DNA from: JAGVSR01 sp031413815
GTDB lineage: Bacteria; Pseudomonadota; Alphaproteobacteria; Rhizobiales; Hyphomicrobiaceae
Direction of reading: 5' to 3'
Length of the DNA: 64,000 bases
Assembly (NCBI GenBank): GCA_031413815.1
Contig: JANOFU010000058.1
Span: 1-64,000, forward strand
Made by a program: the position numbers and the translations under genes. Numbering within the stretch: position 1 is the stretch's first letter; each line of letters opens with the position of its first letter. Shown here piece after piece: positions 51,958-60,311 of this stretch. Under the pieces are notes generated by a model that saw only the letters and a list, made by a program, of their open reading frames with translations, searched no databases and was not told where the DNA came from.

Positions 51958-53250
51958 ATGTTGGCTGAGGGATCAAACACCTCTTGTGTCCGTCACAGCA
52001 GGTTCGCGCGGTGTGCCGGTGCCGTTTTGGCGCTGGTTTGGCCCATGGCGGCTGCCGCGCAGGACAATGGCTGGATCAACTTCGGCCCTGCGGGCGGCGG
52101 CGCGCGCGAAAGCGGCGTTGTCGATCGCGAATTCGTTAAAGAGTGGGAGGGCAATCCCCCGCCCGGTTATCCCACCCTATCGCCCGCGAACATTGCGGCC
52201 ACGAAACAAGCGATCAAGCGCTACACGGAGATTGTTGCGCGTGGCGGATGGGGCGCAGTCCCCGTAGTGAAGCTGTCATTTGGCGAGACCCATTTTGCCG
52301 TCGCCGTTCTGAAGGAGCGCTTAGCAGCGTCCGGCGACCTCAAAGAAGGCGGCGACTTCTCGGAAACCTTCGACAACGAACTGGAAGCGGCTGTAAAGCG
52401 GTTCCAGGCGACCAACGGGCTGACGCCGACGGGCATTGTCGATGAACGCACGACCGGTGCCCTCAATGTGACCGCCGAAGAGCGGCTGCGGCAGTTGAAA
52501 AACAGCTTGGGCCGCCTGCAGGACTACGTATCGGTCACAGCGAAGAACCGGTACGTCGTCGTCAACATTCCGGCTGCGCAAGTCGAGGCGGTCGAAGGCG
52601 ACAAGGTCGTCTCGCGCCACACCGGCGTTGTCGGCAAGCCAGACCGGCCAAGCCCGATGCTGCGCACGCAAATCCAGGAAATGAATTTCAATCCCGTCTG
52701 GCGCCTGCCGCCGACGGTGGTTTCGGAAGATCTCATCCCCAAGGGCCGCGAAATGCAGGCCGCGGGTAAAAACGTTCTCATCAAATTCGGCATCGACGCC
52801 TACGACGGCAGTGGCAAGAAACTCGATCCCGAAGCGATCAATTGGGCGTCCGGCCGGCCATCCGGTTTGTCGTACCGGCAGAAGCCCGGCAAAGAAAACC
52901 CGCTCGGGTTTTTGAAGATCAACTTCCCCAACAACTATTCTGTTTACATGCACGATACGCCGTCGGAATCTATTTTCGGGCGCAACTTCCGGGCGGCGAG
53001 TTCGGGCTGCATCCGTGTCCACAATATCGAAAAGCTGGCCGCCTGGCTGCTGCGCTCCAACGACGGTTGGGACCAGGGCCGCATTGAGACCGTCAAAGAA
53101 AAGGGCGACCGGATCGACGTGAAATTGAAGAAATCGGTGCCGCTGTATTGGGTCTACATCACCGCGTGGGCCACAGAAGATGGCGTCATCCAGTTCCGTC
53201 GCGACATTTATGATCGCGACCGTGTCGGGCCCAACGCGTCGGCCTATTGA
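51958..53250 (+). CDS. L,D-transpeptidase (LdtP-like), exported
   Basis: 430 residues. After a signal peptide (about 15-35), a peptidoglycan-binding domain (about 140-170; LEAAVKRFQATNGLTPTGIVD) precedes a YkuD catalytic domain. The active site is the family motif: H332 in MHDTPSESIF and C351 in SSGCIRVH. Makes 3-3 peptidoglycan crosslinks in the periplasm. Its control by the LdtR regulator next door is inferred from the known pair in rhizobia. The start at 51958 gives the signal peptide; only a weak Shine-Dalgarno is visible. Confidence 0.93.
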   Translation: MLAEGSNTSCVRHSRFARCAGAVLALVWPMAAAAQDNGWINFGPAGGGARESGVVDREFVKEWEGNPPPGYPTLSPANIAATKQAIKRYTEIVARGGWGAVPVVKLSFGETHFAVAVLKERLAASGDLKEGGDFSETFDNELEAAVKRFQATNGLTPTGIVDERTTGALNVTAEERLRQLKNSLGRLQDYVSVTAKNRYVVVNIPAAQVEAVEGDKVVSRHTGVVGKPDRPSPMLRTQIQEMNFNPVWRLPPTVVSEDLIPKGREMQAAGKNVLIKFGIDAYDGSGKKLDPEAINWASGRPSGLSYRQKPGKENPLGFLKINFPNNYSVYMHDTPSESIFGRNFRAASSGCIRVHNIEKLAAWLLRSNDGWDQGRIETVKEKGDRIDVKLKKSVPLYWVYITAWATEDGVIQFRRDIYDRDRVGPNASAY

Positions 53251-53612
53251 GCGGCGCGGCGACGAAACTCTAGTCACAACAACTGTCTATGGCGGCTGTG
53301 TGCGCTGCTGCCGTTGGGCTGGTGCGAATGCTGCACTGCACGGTAACTTGCCCCGCCGAGTCACGATTCTCCTCGCACCATGTCCCCGCCCGCGCTAAAA
53401 GAATTGTGGCCAATTGAATTGGACGCATGCCGTTTAATGTGTGCCTGCACCCAAACGAAGGGCGTTCAAGGTCCGCTCACATCCTGCTGCATGCCGGGAC
53501 AACCGGTGAAATTTGCCGGCGGGTTATGGCGCCACACGCCCGTTACTGGGTCACCGGCCGCTGGTACTCCGCAAACAAGAAACTGAGCAACTCAGACAAA
53601 TGGGAGAATCAC
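53251..53612. other. Non-coding gap before the globin gene
   Basis: 362 bases, no gene, repeat or RNA recognised by eye. It should contain the promoter of the exported globin. GGGAGAA at 53602-53608 is its Shine-Dalgarno. Confidence 0.45.
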
Positions 53613-54083
53613 ATGTTGAACGGTTTTCTGACGAGCGCATTGGCGGCGTTCGCGCTCGCTGCAGTGGCTGCTACATCATCGCTCGCGGCTGAAGAGAAGT
53701 CCCTTTATGACCGGATCGGGGGATACAAGGGTGTCGCTGCCGCGGTCGACCATCTCGTCGACAACATCTACGTTAACAACGCGCTCAATCAGAACCCGAC
53801 CCTCAAGGCGGTGCATGATCTCAATGAGCGGGCTGCATTCAAGCTCGTTCTGGCGGCGTGGGTTATGGAGAACACCGGCGGTCCGAAAGTTTACTTTGGC
53901 CGTCCCATGGATACGGGTCACGCGCACCTGAACATTTCGAACCGGGAGTTCGATATCATCCTGCACGAATGCAAAGCGACGTTTTATCAGCTCAACGTTG
54001 GTCAGAAAGAGATCGATGAGCTGATGGCCGGGCTCGAAGCGCAGCGGGAAAAGATCGTGACCGCCGAAGCCGCCAAGAAGTAA
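53613..54083 (+). CDS. Exported truncated haemoglobin, group I
   Basis: 156 residues. A signal peptide (about 1-26, ending SLAA) precedes a truncated globin domain: SLYDRIGGYKGVAAAVDHLV, then AFKLVLAAWVMENTGGPKVYFG, and the proximal histidine region MDTGHAHLNISNREFD. Group I globins bind oxygen or nitric oxide; an exported form is unusual, and its envelope role (NO or oxygen handling) is unknown. The ATG at 53613 has GGGAGAA upstream. No operon partner is visible. Confidence 0.85.
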   Translation: MLNGFLTSALAAFALAAVAATSSLAAEEKSLYDRIGGYKGVAAAVDHLVDNIYVNNALNQNPTLKAVHDLNERAAFKLVLAAWVMENTGGPKVYFGRPMDTGHAHLNISNREFDIILHECKATFYQLNVGQKEIDELMAGLEAQREKIVTAEAAKK

Positions 54084-54386
54084 CAAGATTGGTCAATTCG
54101 CAGCAGTGGGGCGGCCGTCTTCCGGGGTGGCCGCTCCAGTCGAGCCATCCCGCCAACTTTGGTGGGTCCCGCGGTCATTTGGGACAGCGGCGAAATATTC
54201 CGGGTTTGGAGAATTTTTTAAGCCTCATGTTGCGGATCAATCAATCCGGTAAGGCGCAGCGTTAAGTCGACATAACCGCGACACAAAGTCGATTGAACCC
54301 GGCGAGGCTTGGGGCGAGTGTGCGTCGAAACGGCTGGGTCATAAACAGGACTGAGCATACCGGGCCGGTGAACTGGGGAAGCGTCT
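54084..54386. other. Gap between globin and hemA genes
   Basis: 303 bases. A GC hairpin (54108-54137, GGGGCGGCC paired with GGCCGCTCC) lies just after the globin gene, lacking a U-run. Nothing else is recognised; the hemA promoter should be here. Confidence 0.45.
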
Positions 54387-55619
54387 ATGAATTCCGCAAA
54401 GTATTTCGCCGATGCGCTGGCGGCCATCCGGGCTGAAGGCCGCTATCGGGTATTTGCCGACGTGAAACGGCATCGTGGCGCCTATCCGGCGGCGACCCGG
54501 TTTGCCCCGAACGGCGAGCGGCCCATCACCGTATGGTGTTCCAACGACTATCTCGGCATGGGCCAGCACCCTGCCGTACTCGCTGCGATGCATGAGGCCA
54601 TCGATATGGTGGGTGCGGGCTCGGGCGGAACGCGCAATATCTCCGGCACGACGCACTATCACGTTCAGCTTGAAACTGAGATCGCGGACCTGCACGGCAA
54701 GGAGGCCGCGCTGCTGTTCACGTCGGCCTACGTCGCCAACGATGCCACGCTGTCGACCATCCAGAAACTGATTCCCGGCCTCGTGATTTTCTCCGACGAG
54801 AAGAACCACGCCTCGATGATTGAGGGCATCCGGCGCGGCGGCGGGCAGAAGCGTATTTTCCGCCATAACGATATCGAAGATTTGGAAGCCAAGTTGAAAG
54901 AGTTTCCGGCGAGCACGCCGAAACTCATCGTCTTCGAGAGCGTCTATTCGATGGACGGTCACATCGCTCCGATCGCTGCCATTTGCGATCTCGCAGGCAA
55001 GTATGGCGCCATGACCTATCTCGATGAAGTCCACGCCGTTGGCCTCTATGGCCCGCGCGGCGGCGGCATTGCCGAGCGCGACGGCGTGATGGACCGCGTC
55101 GATATTATCAACGGCACGCTTGCCAAGGGCTACGGCGTGATGGGCGGCTACATCGCCGCCTCGCGCGATGTCTGCGATGCGATCCGGTCCTATGCATCGG
55201 GCTTTATCTTTACAACGTCACTGGCGCCGGCCATTGCCGCAGGAGCCGTCGCGTCAATCCGCTACCTGAAGGTCAGCCAGATCGAACGCGCGCGCCACCA
55301 AGAACGGGCCCGCACATTGAAGGCCCGCCTGAAGGTGTCGAGGCTGCCAGTAATGGACAATCCGAGCCACATCGTCCCGATCCTGGTGGGTGAGCCTGTG
55401 CACTGCAAAGCGGTGACTGACGCCTTGCTCGACCGGCACGGGATCTACGCCCAGCCGATTAACTACCCGACCGTCCCTAAGGGTACGGAACGCATCCGGC
55501 TGACGCCCTCGCCGCAGCACTCTGACGCGCAAATGGACGTGCTGGTTAGCGCTCTGTCGGAGTTGTGGGCGGCGTGCCCCATTTCCCAGGGCAAAACGGT
55601 GCGGCTGGCGGCCGAGTAA
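54387..55619 (+). CDS. hemA: 5-aminolevulinate synthase
   Basis: 410 residues; condenses glycine and succinyl-CoA to 5-aminolevulinate, first step of the alphaproteobacterial (Shemin) route. Family motifs: VWCSNDYLGMGQHPAVL, SGGTRNISGTTHYH, DEVHAVGLYGPRGGG and the PLP-lysine K247 in NGTLAKGYGVMGGY. C-terminal blocks (RIRLTPSPQHSD) are intact. GGGGAAG precedes the ATG. Pairs functionally with hemB at 47157. Length is usual. Confidence 0.96.
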   Translation: MNSAKYFADALAAIRAEGRYRVFADVKRHRGAYPAATRFAPNGERPITVWCSNDYLGMGQHPAVLAAMHEAIDMVGAGSGGTRNISGTTHYHVQLETEIADLHGKEAALLFTSAYVANDATLSTIQKLIPGLVIFSDEKNHASMIEGIRRGGGQKRIFRHNDIEDLEAKLKEFPASTPKLIVFESVYSMDGHIAPIAAICDLAGKYGAMTYLDEVHAVGLYGPRGGGIAERDGVMDRVDIINGTLAKGYGVMGGYIAASRDVCDAIRSYASGFIFTTSLAPAIAAGAVASIRYLKVSQIERARHQERARTLKARLKVSRLPVMDNPSHIVPILVGEPVHCKAVTDALLDRHGIYAQPINYPTVPKGTERIRLTPSPQHSDAQMDVLVSALSELWAACPISQGKTVRLAAE

Positions 55620-55722
55620 CGGCGGCTGTCTGGCCGCAGCGGCTGACGACGGTAGACGCGCGCTCAGTCTATGATACTAAAGTATTGGGGCGCATGCCGC
55701 TCTCGCGAGGGAAGCGAGGCCG

Positions 55723-56250
55723 ATGCCCGTTCGCGCAGCCCCGGTAAAAGAGGATCGAACCTTGTCGCCCCCTAGAAAGACCGCCGCTCCGGCCAAGCCC
55801 TACGATCTTCTCCGCCTGGACAATCAATTGTGCTTCGCGCTGTACGCCGCCACCCGGGCCATCACGCGAACTTACCGCGAGCGGCTTGGACCGATGGGGA
55901 TCACGTATCCCCAGTACCTGGTGCTGATCGTTCTGTGGGAGCAGGACGGCATCAAAGTCAGCGACATCGGCCACCGCTTGATGCTGGATTCGGGAACGCT
56001 GACGCCGATCTTGAAGCGCCTTGAAGCCATGCAAGTCGTCAACCGCGAGCGCAGCACCGAAGACGAACGCGAAGTACGGATTTGGTTGACCCCGAAGGGG
56101 CTCGATCTTCGGGATTTGGCGGTCGATGCCCGCAAGTTCGTCGCCTGCCGCCTCAATATGACCGAGCCCGAGATCATGGATCTGCGGGCCGACATTATCA
56201 GCCTCATTAGCCGTCTGGGAGAAGAGGCCGAGACGCAGGGTGCTGGCTAA
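55723..56250 (+). CDS. OhrR/MarR-type redox-sensing regulator
   Basis: 175 residues. Winged-helix MarR fold with a basic, Pro-rich N-terminal extension. The single early cysteine in NQLCFALYAATRAITRTYR sits where OhrR proteins have their peroxide-sensing cysteine. Winged-helix region: WEQDGIKVSDIGHRLMLDSG and DEREVRIWLTPKGL. Probably controls peroxide defence; target not next to it. ATG at 55723. No peroxidase (ohr) gene neighbours it. Confidence 0.82.
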   Translation: MPVRAAPVKEDRTLSPPRKTAAPAKPYDLLRLDNQLCFALYAATRAITRTYRERLGPMGITYPQYLVLIVLWEQDGIKVSDIGHRLMLDSGTLTPILKRLEAMQVVNRERSTEDEREVRIWLTPKGLDLRDLAVDARKFVACRLNMTEPEIMDLRADIISLISRLGEEAETQGAG

Positions 56251-56509
56251 GCCCATTCCCTGTTGAGCCTGACCCTGGCCGGCCTGAGTCGTCGATCCGC
56301 CTACGATCCTGTTGAAGGACTTTGGGGAGGGCCGGATCTGGAGCCATAATTCCTGCGTAGCATCGTCGCGTTGCCGGGGACGTTCTTGTGATGCGCCCTG
56401 CGGCCGTGGTACTCCTGCCCAGACTGTAGTTGCGTGCCGGTAGTGTAGGCTGGCCGCCCGCCCCAACCCCGATCTCCGACACATGCCGCCATCCAGCGAG
56501 GACCTGCCG

Positions 56510-57811
56510 ATGTTGAAAATGAAGGGCAAAACCGGCCCAACAACCCGTTTCTTTACCGCACCGATCACCGAGACCGATCCAGACGTCGCCTCGGCGATCG
56601 CCAAGGAGTTCAACCGTCAGCAGGACGAGATTGAGCTGATCGCGTCTGAAAACATCGTCTCGCGCGCGGTTCTTGATGCGGCCGGCTCGGTCCTTACGAA
56701 CAAGTACGCTGAAGGCTATCCCGGCAAGCGCTACTACGGCGGCTGCCAGTACGTCGACATCGTCGAAGAGCTCGCCATCGAGCGCGCAAAGAAGATGTTC
56801 AATTGCGGCTACGCCAACGTGCAGCCGAACTCGGGCTCGCAGGCCAATCAGGGCGTGTTCAACGCGTTGATCCAGCCAGGCGACACCATCATGGGTCTAT
56901 CGCTCGCGCATGGCGGTCATTTGACCCACGGCGCGTCCGTCAACCAGTCGGGTAAGTGGTTCAAGGCCGTGCACTACATGGTGCAGCCGGACACCCACCT
57001 CGTGAATATGGAAGACGTGCGCAAGCTGGCGCACGAGCACAAGCCGAAGATCCTCATCGCTGGCGGCTCGGCCTATCCGCGTAAGATCGACTTTGCTGCG
57101 TTCCGCCAGATTGCCGATGAAATTGGCGCGTACTTCATGGTGGATATGGCCCACTTCGCCGGTCTTGTCGCCGCTGGCCTCTATCCCAGCCCGTTCCCGC
57201 ATGCGCACGTTGCGACTTCGACGACGCACAAGACACTTCGCGGTCCGCGCGGCGGCATCATCCTGACCAACGAAGAAGACCTCGCCAAGAAGTTCAATTC
57301 GGCGATTTTCCCCGGCATCCAGGGCGGTCCGCTGATGCACGTCATCGCTGGCAAGGCCGTGGCTTTTGGCGAGTGTCTACAGCCGGAGTTCAAGACCTAC
57401 ATCCAGAACGTGATCGACAATGCCAAGGCGATGGGCGACGAGCTTGTCAAAGCGGGCTTCGCGCTCGTCTCAGGTGGCACCGACACGCACTTGATCCTCG
57501 TCGATCTTCGGCCGAAGAACTTGACCGGAAACATCTCGGAGAAGTCCCTGGGCCGGGCCCATATCACTTGCAATAAAAATGGCATCCCATTTGATCCAGC
57601 CAAGCCCATGGTCACGTCGGGCATCCGGCTCGGCTCGCCAGCCGGCACGACGCGCGGCTTCGGCGTTGCCGAATTCCGCGATATCGGCCGCATGATCTCG
57701 GAGGTGCTCGACGGTCTCGCTAAGAACGGTGAAGATGGCAACGGCGCCGTCGAAGCCAAGATCAAGACCGAAGCGACGGCACTCTGCCACCGCTTCCCGA
57801 TTTACTCGTAA
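56510..57811 (+). CDS. glyA: Serine hydroxymethyltransferase
   Basis: 433 residues. Interconverts glycine and serine, and in a serine-cycle methylotroph fixes methylene-H4F carbon. Motifs: NRQQDEIELIASENIVS, YPGKRYYGGCQYVDIVEELA, and the PLP lysine K241 in TTHKTLRGPRGGI. GAGGA seven bases before ATG 56510 makes this a better start than the in-frame ATG at 56483. Nothing odd in sequence. Between the OhrR-like gene and nrdR, both in the same direction. Confidence 0.96.
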   Translation: MLKMKGKTGPTTRFFTAPITETDPDVASAIAKEFNRQQDEIELIASENIVSRAVLDAAGSVLTNKYAEGYPGKRYYGGCQYVDIVEELAIERAKKMFNCGYANVQPNSGSQANQGVFNALIQPGDTIMGLSLAHGGHLTHGASVNQSGKWFKAVHYMVQPDTHLVNMEDVRKLAHEHKPKILIAGGSAYPRKIDFAAFRQIADEIGAYFMVDMAHFAGLVAAGLYPSPFPHAHVATSTTHKTLRGPRGGIILTNEEDLAKKFNSAIFPGIQGGPLMHVIAGKAVAFGECLQPEFKTYIQNVIDNAKAMGDELVKAGFALVSGGTDTHLILVDLRPKNLTGNISEKSLGRAHITCNKNGIPFDPAKPMVTSGIRLGSPAGTTRGFGVAEFRDIGRMISEVLDGLAKNGEDGNGAVEAKIKTEATALCHRFPIYS

Positions 57812-57818
57812 TCGCATA

Positions 57819-57891
57819 GGGGTCAGACCCTGTGGGTCTGACCCCGCTTCTGTACCACGGTGTCAGGGACCTTCAAATGGTGTCTGACGCC
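57819..57891. repeat. REP-like variant palindromes between glyA and nrdR
   Basis: GGGGTCAGACCC with GGGTCTGACCCC (57819-57845) and a second pair, GGTGTCAGGGACC with GGTGTCTGACGCC (57859-57891), in inverted arrangement. The GTCAGAC core is the same as in the 46636 and 48232 palindromes. Confidence 0.68.
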
Positions 57892-57911
57892 GTTTCTATT
57901 TGGAGCTGCCG

Positions 57912-58400
57912 ATGCGCTGCCCCTATTGCAGTTCCGAGAATACGCAGGTCAAGGACAGCCGTCCGACGGATGAGAACGCGTCGATCCGGCGGCGGCGGAT
58001 TTGTCCGGATTGCGGTGGCCGGTTCACGACGTTTGAACGCGTGCAATTGCGCGAACTTGTGGTCGTCAAGCGCTCGGGGCGTAAAGTCAATTTCGATCGC
58101 GACAAGCTGATGAAGTCGGTCGAGATTGCGCTGAGGAAGCGCCCGATCGATGAAGATCGCGTCGAGCGCATGGTGTCGGGCATCGTGCGGCAGCTGGAGA
58201 GTTCGGGCGAAACCGAGATCCCGTCGTCGGCGATCGGCGAGTGCGTGATGGAAGCGTTGCGCGGGCTCGATCCCGTCGCATACGTGCGCTTTGCCTCTGT
58301 TTACCGCGATTTCCGGGAAGCGGCAGACTTCCAGGAAGTTCTGGGCGAGATTGCCCGCGATGACATGGCCGCCGATGTGGCGGCCAGCAAGAAGCACTAG
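57912..58400 (+). CDS. nrdR: Transcriptional repressor of ribonucleotide reductase genes NrdR
   Basis: 162 residues. An N-terminal zinc ribbon (Cys3, Cys6, Cys31, Cys34: CPYC and CPDC) is followed by an ATP-cone domain (about 49-139; VVKRSGRKVNFDRDKLMKSV). NrdR senses ATP/dATP and represses nrd genes; the box upstream of nrdJ in this window is a likely target. GGAGC is upstream. It heads a run nrdR-ribD in one direction, usual in proteobacteria. Confidence 0.95.
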   Translation: MRCPYCSSENTQVKDSRPTDENASIRRRRICPDCGGRFTTFERVQLRELVVVKRSGRKVNFDRDKLMKSVEIALRKRPIDEDRVERMVSGIVRQLESSGETEIPSSAIGECVMEALRGLDPVAYVRFASVYRDFREAADFQEVLGEIARDDMAADVAASKKH

Positions 58401-58426
58401 ATCGGGGCACCGCTGGGGATCCTGAT

Positions 58427-58453
58427 CCCCCTCCCCGCAACGGGGAGGGGGAC
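58427..58453. repeat. Short C-type palindrome between nrdR and ribD
   Basis: CCCCCTCCCCGCAACGGGGA is followed by GGGGG, giving a CCCTCCCC/GGGGAGGG hairpin like the arms of the other C-type repeats. Confidence 0.5.
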
Positions 58454-58487
58454 GCCATCGACTGCGCGAAATGGACCACGCCCAACT

Positions 58488-59534
58488 ATGAGCAGTTTCG
58501 ACCAGCGCATGATGGCGGGGGCGTTGCGCATGGCCAAGCGCGGGCTGGGCACAACCGCGCCCAATCCCTCCGTGGGAGCCGTGATTGCTGATGAGGCAAC
58601 GGGCGAGCTGATTGCGCGCGGGTGGACGAAGCCTGGCGGGCGGCCGCATGCGGAGACGGAAGCGTTGCAGCGCGCCGGAAACGAGGCTCGCGGTAAGACT
58701 ATGTATGTCACGCTGGAGCCGTGCGCCCATCACGGCAACACACCGCCGTGCGCGGATGCGATCATTGCCGCGGGACTGAAGCGCGTTGTGATTGGCATCG
58801 GCGATCCCGATCCGCGGACGGCGGGGCAGGGCATCGCGCGATTGCGGGCGGCCGGCATCGAGGTGACCGAAGGCGTGAGCGCGGATGAGGCGTGCTGGGT
58901 GACGCTGGGGCATATCTTGCGCGTCACCGAGAACCGGCCGTTTGTGCAGGTCAAGATAGCGCTCGATGCCAAGGGGGAGATTGCGCGCGGTACGGGCGGC
59001 AGGCCGGTGCGGGTGACATCGCCGGAAGCGCGTGCGGCCGGGCATCTTCTGCGAGCGGAGGCTGATGCGATTCTGGTTGGCGCAGGCACGGTGCGCGATG
59101 ACGATCCGGAATTAACGTGCCGGATGCCTGGGCTCTCGCATCGCTCGCCGCGCCCAGTTGTGCTCGCAGGCCATGCGGCGTTGCCTCGCGACAGCAAGCT
59201 GCTGTCGTCAACTTCGGCATCGCGGGCCACAGTTTTTGAAGCCGATTGTTCTGTCGCGCACATTCTGTTGTCGCTTTCAGCCGACGGCATCACGCGGATT
59301 CTCGTTGAAGGAGGGCCGACAGTTTGGCGCGCCTTCGCTGATGCCGGGCTTGTCGATGAGGTCGTGTTGTTTCGGGCCGGCGGCAGGCAGACGACGAGTT
59401 TAGATGAAGCCTGCGCCTCGATTGAGCAATACTTGGGTAAACTCCCGCTTGAGCACCATGAACATCGAAAAACCGGACCCGATACCATGTGGCGCTTTCG
59501 CCGGTCACGGGATAGTACACCAACGCGACCTTAA
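58488..59534 (+). CDS. ribD: Bifunctional riboflavin-pathway deaminase/reductase
   Basis: 348 residues: an N-terminal deaminase with His54 (HAE), Cys79 and Cys88 (PCAHHGNTPPC) as zinc ligands, then a reductase domain from about 150, with RATVFEADCS and GITRILVEGGPTVW. Carries out steps two and three of riboflavin synthesis from the GTP product. First gene of a rib cluster, followed by a C-type repeat and ribE. No frameshift. Confidence 0.95.
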   Translation: MSSFDQRMMAGALRMAKRGLGTTAPNPSVGAVIADEATGELIARGWTKPGGRPHAETEALQRAGNEARGKTMYVTLEPCAHHGNTPPCADAIIAAGLKRVVIGIGDPDPRTAGQGIARLRAAGIEVTEGVSADEACWVTLGHILRVTENRPFVQVKIALDAKGEIARGTGGRPVRVTSPEARAAGHLLRAEADAILVGAGTVRDDDPELTCRMPGLSHRSPRPVVLAGHAALPRDSKLLSSTSASRATVFEADCSVAHILLSLSADGITRILVEGGPTVWRAFADAGLVDEVVLFRAGGRQTTSLDEACASIEQYLGKLPLEHHEHRKTGPDTMWRFRRSRDSTPTRP

Positions 59535-59680
59535 CCCCTCACCCAGTTCGCCGAGGACGAGTTAGCAAGATCGCTAACTCGTGGCGAACGTACCCTCGCC
59601 CTGAAGGAGAGGGACACGACTATTGATGTTTCTCCGTTCTATTCCCTCTCCCATCGGGAGAGGGCTAGGGTGAGGAGTTA
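59532..59680. repeat. C-type dispersed palindromic repeat before ribE
   Basis: ACCCCTCACCCAGTTCGCC ... GTGGCGAACGTACCCTC then CCCTCTCCC-ATC-GGGAGAGGG and GGGTGAGG: the same layout as the elements at 46175-46314. It lies between ribD and ribE in a 183-base gap. I see no FMN riboswitch here. Confidence 0.65.
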
Positions 59681-59717
59681 CAGACGGCGCGAAAGTCAAA
59701 GGTCTGCAAAGAAACAC

Positions 59718-60311
59718 ATGTTCACAGGCATCATCACAGACACCGGCGAGGTGATCGGGCGCGAGGGCGGCCGGTTCGCGATCCGCTGCGGCTACGATCC
59801 CGATAGCATCGGCATCGGCGCGTCGATTGCGTGTGATGGCTGCTGCCTCACAGTCACCACCATACGGCCAGATGGCCGCGGCAGTGCGTTCACGGTCGAT
59901 GTCTCGAATGAATCGTTGTCGCGCACAACGCTCGGATCCTGGGGGCCAGGCCGCGCTATCAACCTGGAGCGCGCGCTTCGTGCAGGCGACGAACTGGGCG
60001 GACACATCGTCTCGGGGCACGTCGATGGGCAGGCGCATATCGTGCACATCGCGCCTGACGGCGACAGTGTCCGGTTCTATCTCGACGCCCAGCCGGACCT
60101 CGCCCGGTTCATTGCGCCCAAGGGCTCCATTGCGCTGGATGGAACGTCCTTAACCGTCAACGAGGTGAATGCGAACCGCTTCGGCATCAATCTCATTCCG
60201 CACACCTTGACCGCGACGACGTGGGGGCGCAAGAAGCCGGGAGACACCTTGAACCTCGAAGTTGATATGTTCGCGCGCTATGTCGCGCGGCTGATGGAGT
60301 TCCGACCCTGA
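59718..60311 (+). CDS. ribE: Riboflavin synthase, alpha subunit
   Basis: 197 residues with two internally repeated barrel domains: MFTGIITDTGEVIGREGG with GASIACDGCCLTV in the first, and SGHVDGQAHIV with GSIALDGTSLTVNEV in the second. The last step of riboflavin synthesis (two lumazine molecules to riboflavin). ATG 59718; an in-frame ATG upstream at 59670 adds repeat-derived residues. Its stop codon overlaps ribBA (TGATG). Confidence 0.95.
   Translation: MFTGIITDTGEVIGREGGRFAIRCGYDPDSIGIGASIACDGCCLTVTTIRPDGRGSAFTVDVSNESLSRTTLGSWGPGRAINLERALRAGDELGGHIVSGHVDGQAHIVHIAPDGDSVRFYLDAQPDLARFIAPKGSIALDGTSLTVNEVNANRFGINLIPHTLTATTWGRKKPGDTLNLEVDMFARYVARLMEFRP

Noticed and set aside
56251..56482. Glycine or THF riboswitch ahead of glyA
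   Set aside because: No recognisable conserved core of either class could be found by eye in the gap.
59535..59717. FMN riboswitch before ribE
   Set aside because: The gap is filled by a dispersed palindromic repeat and lacks the conserved RFN blocks.
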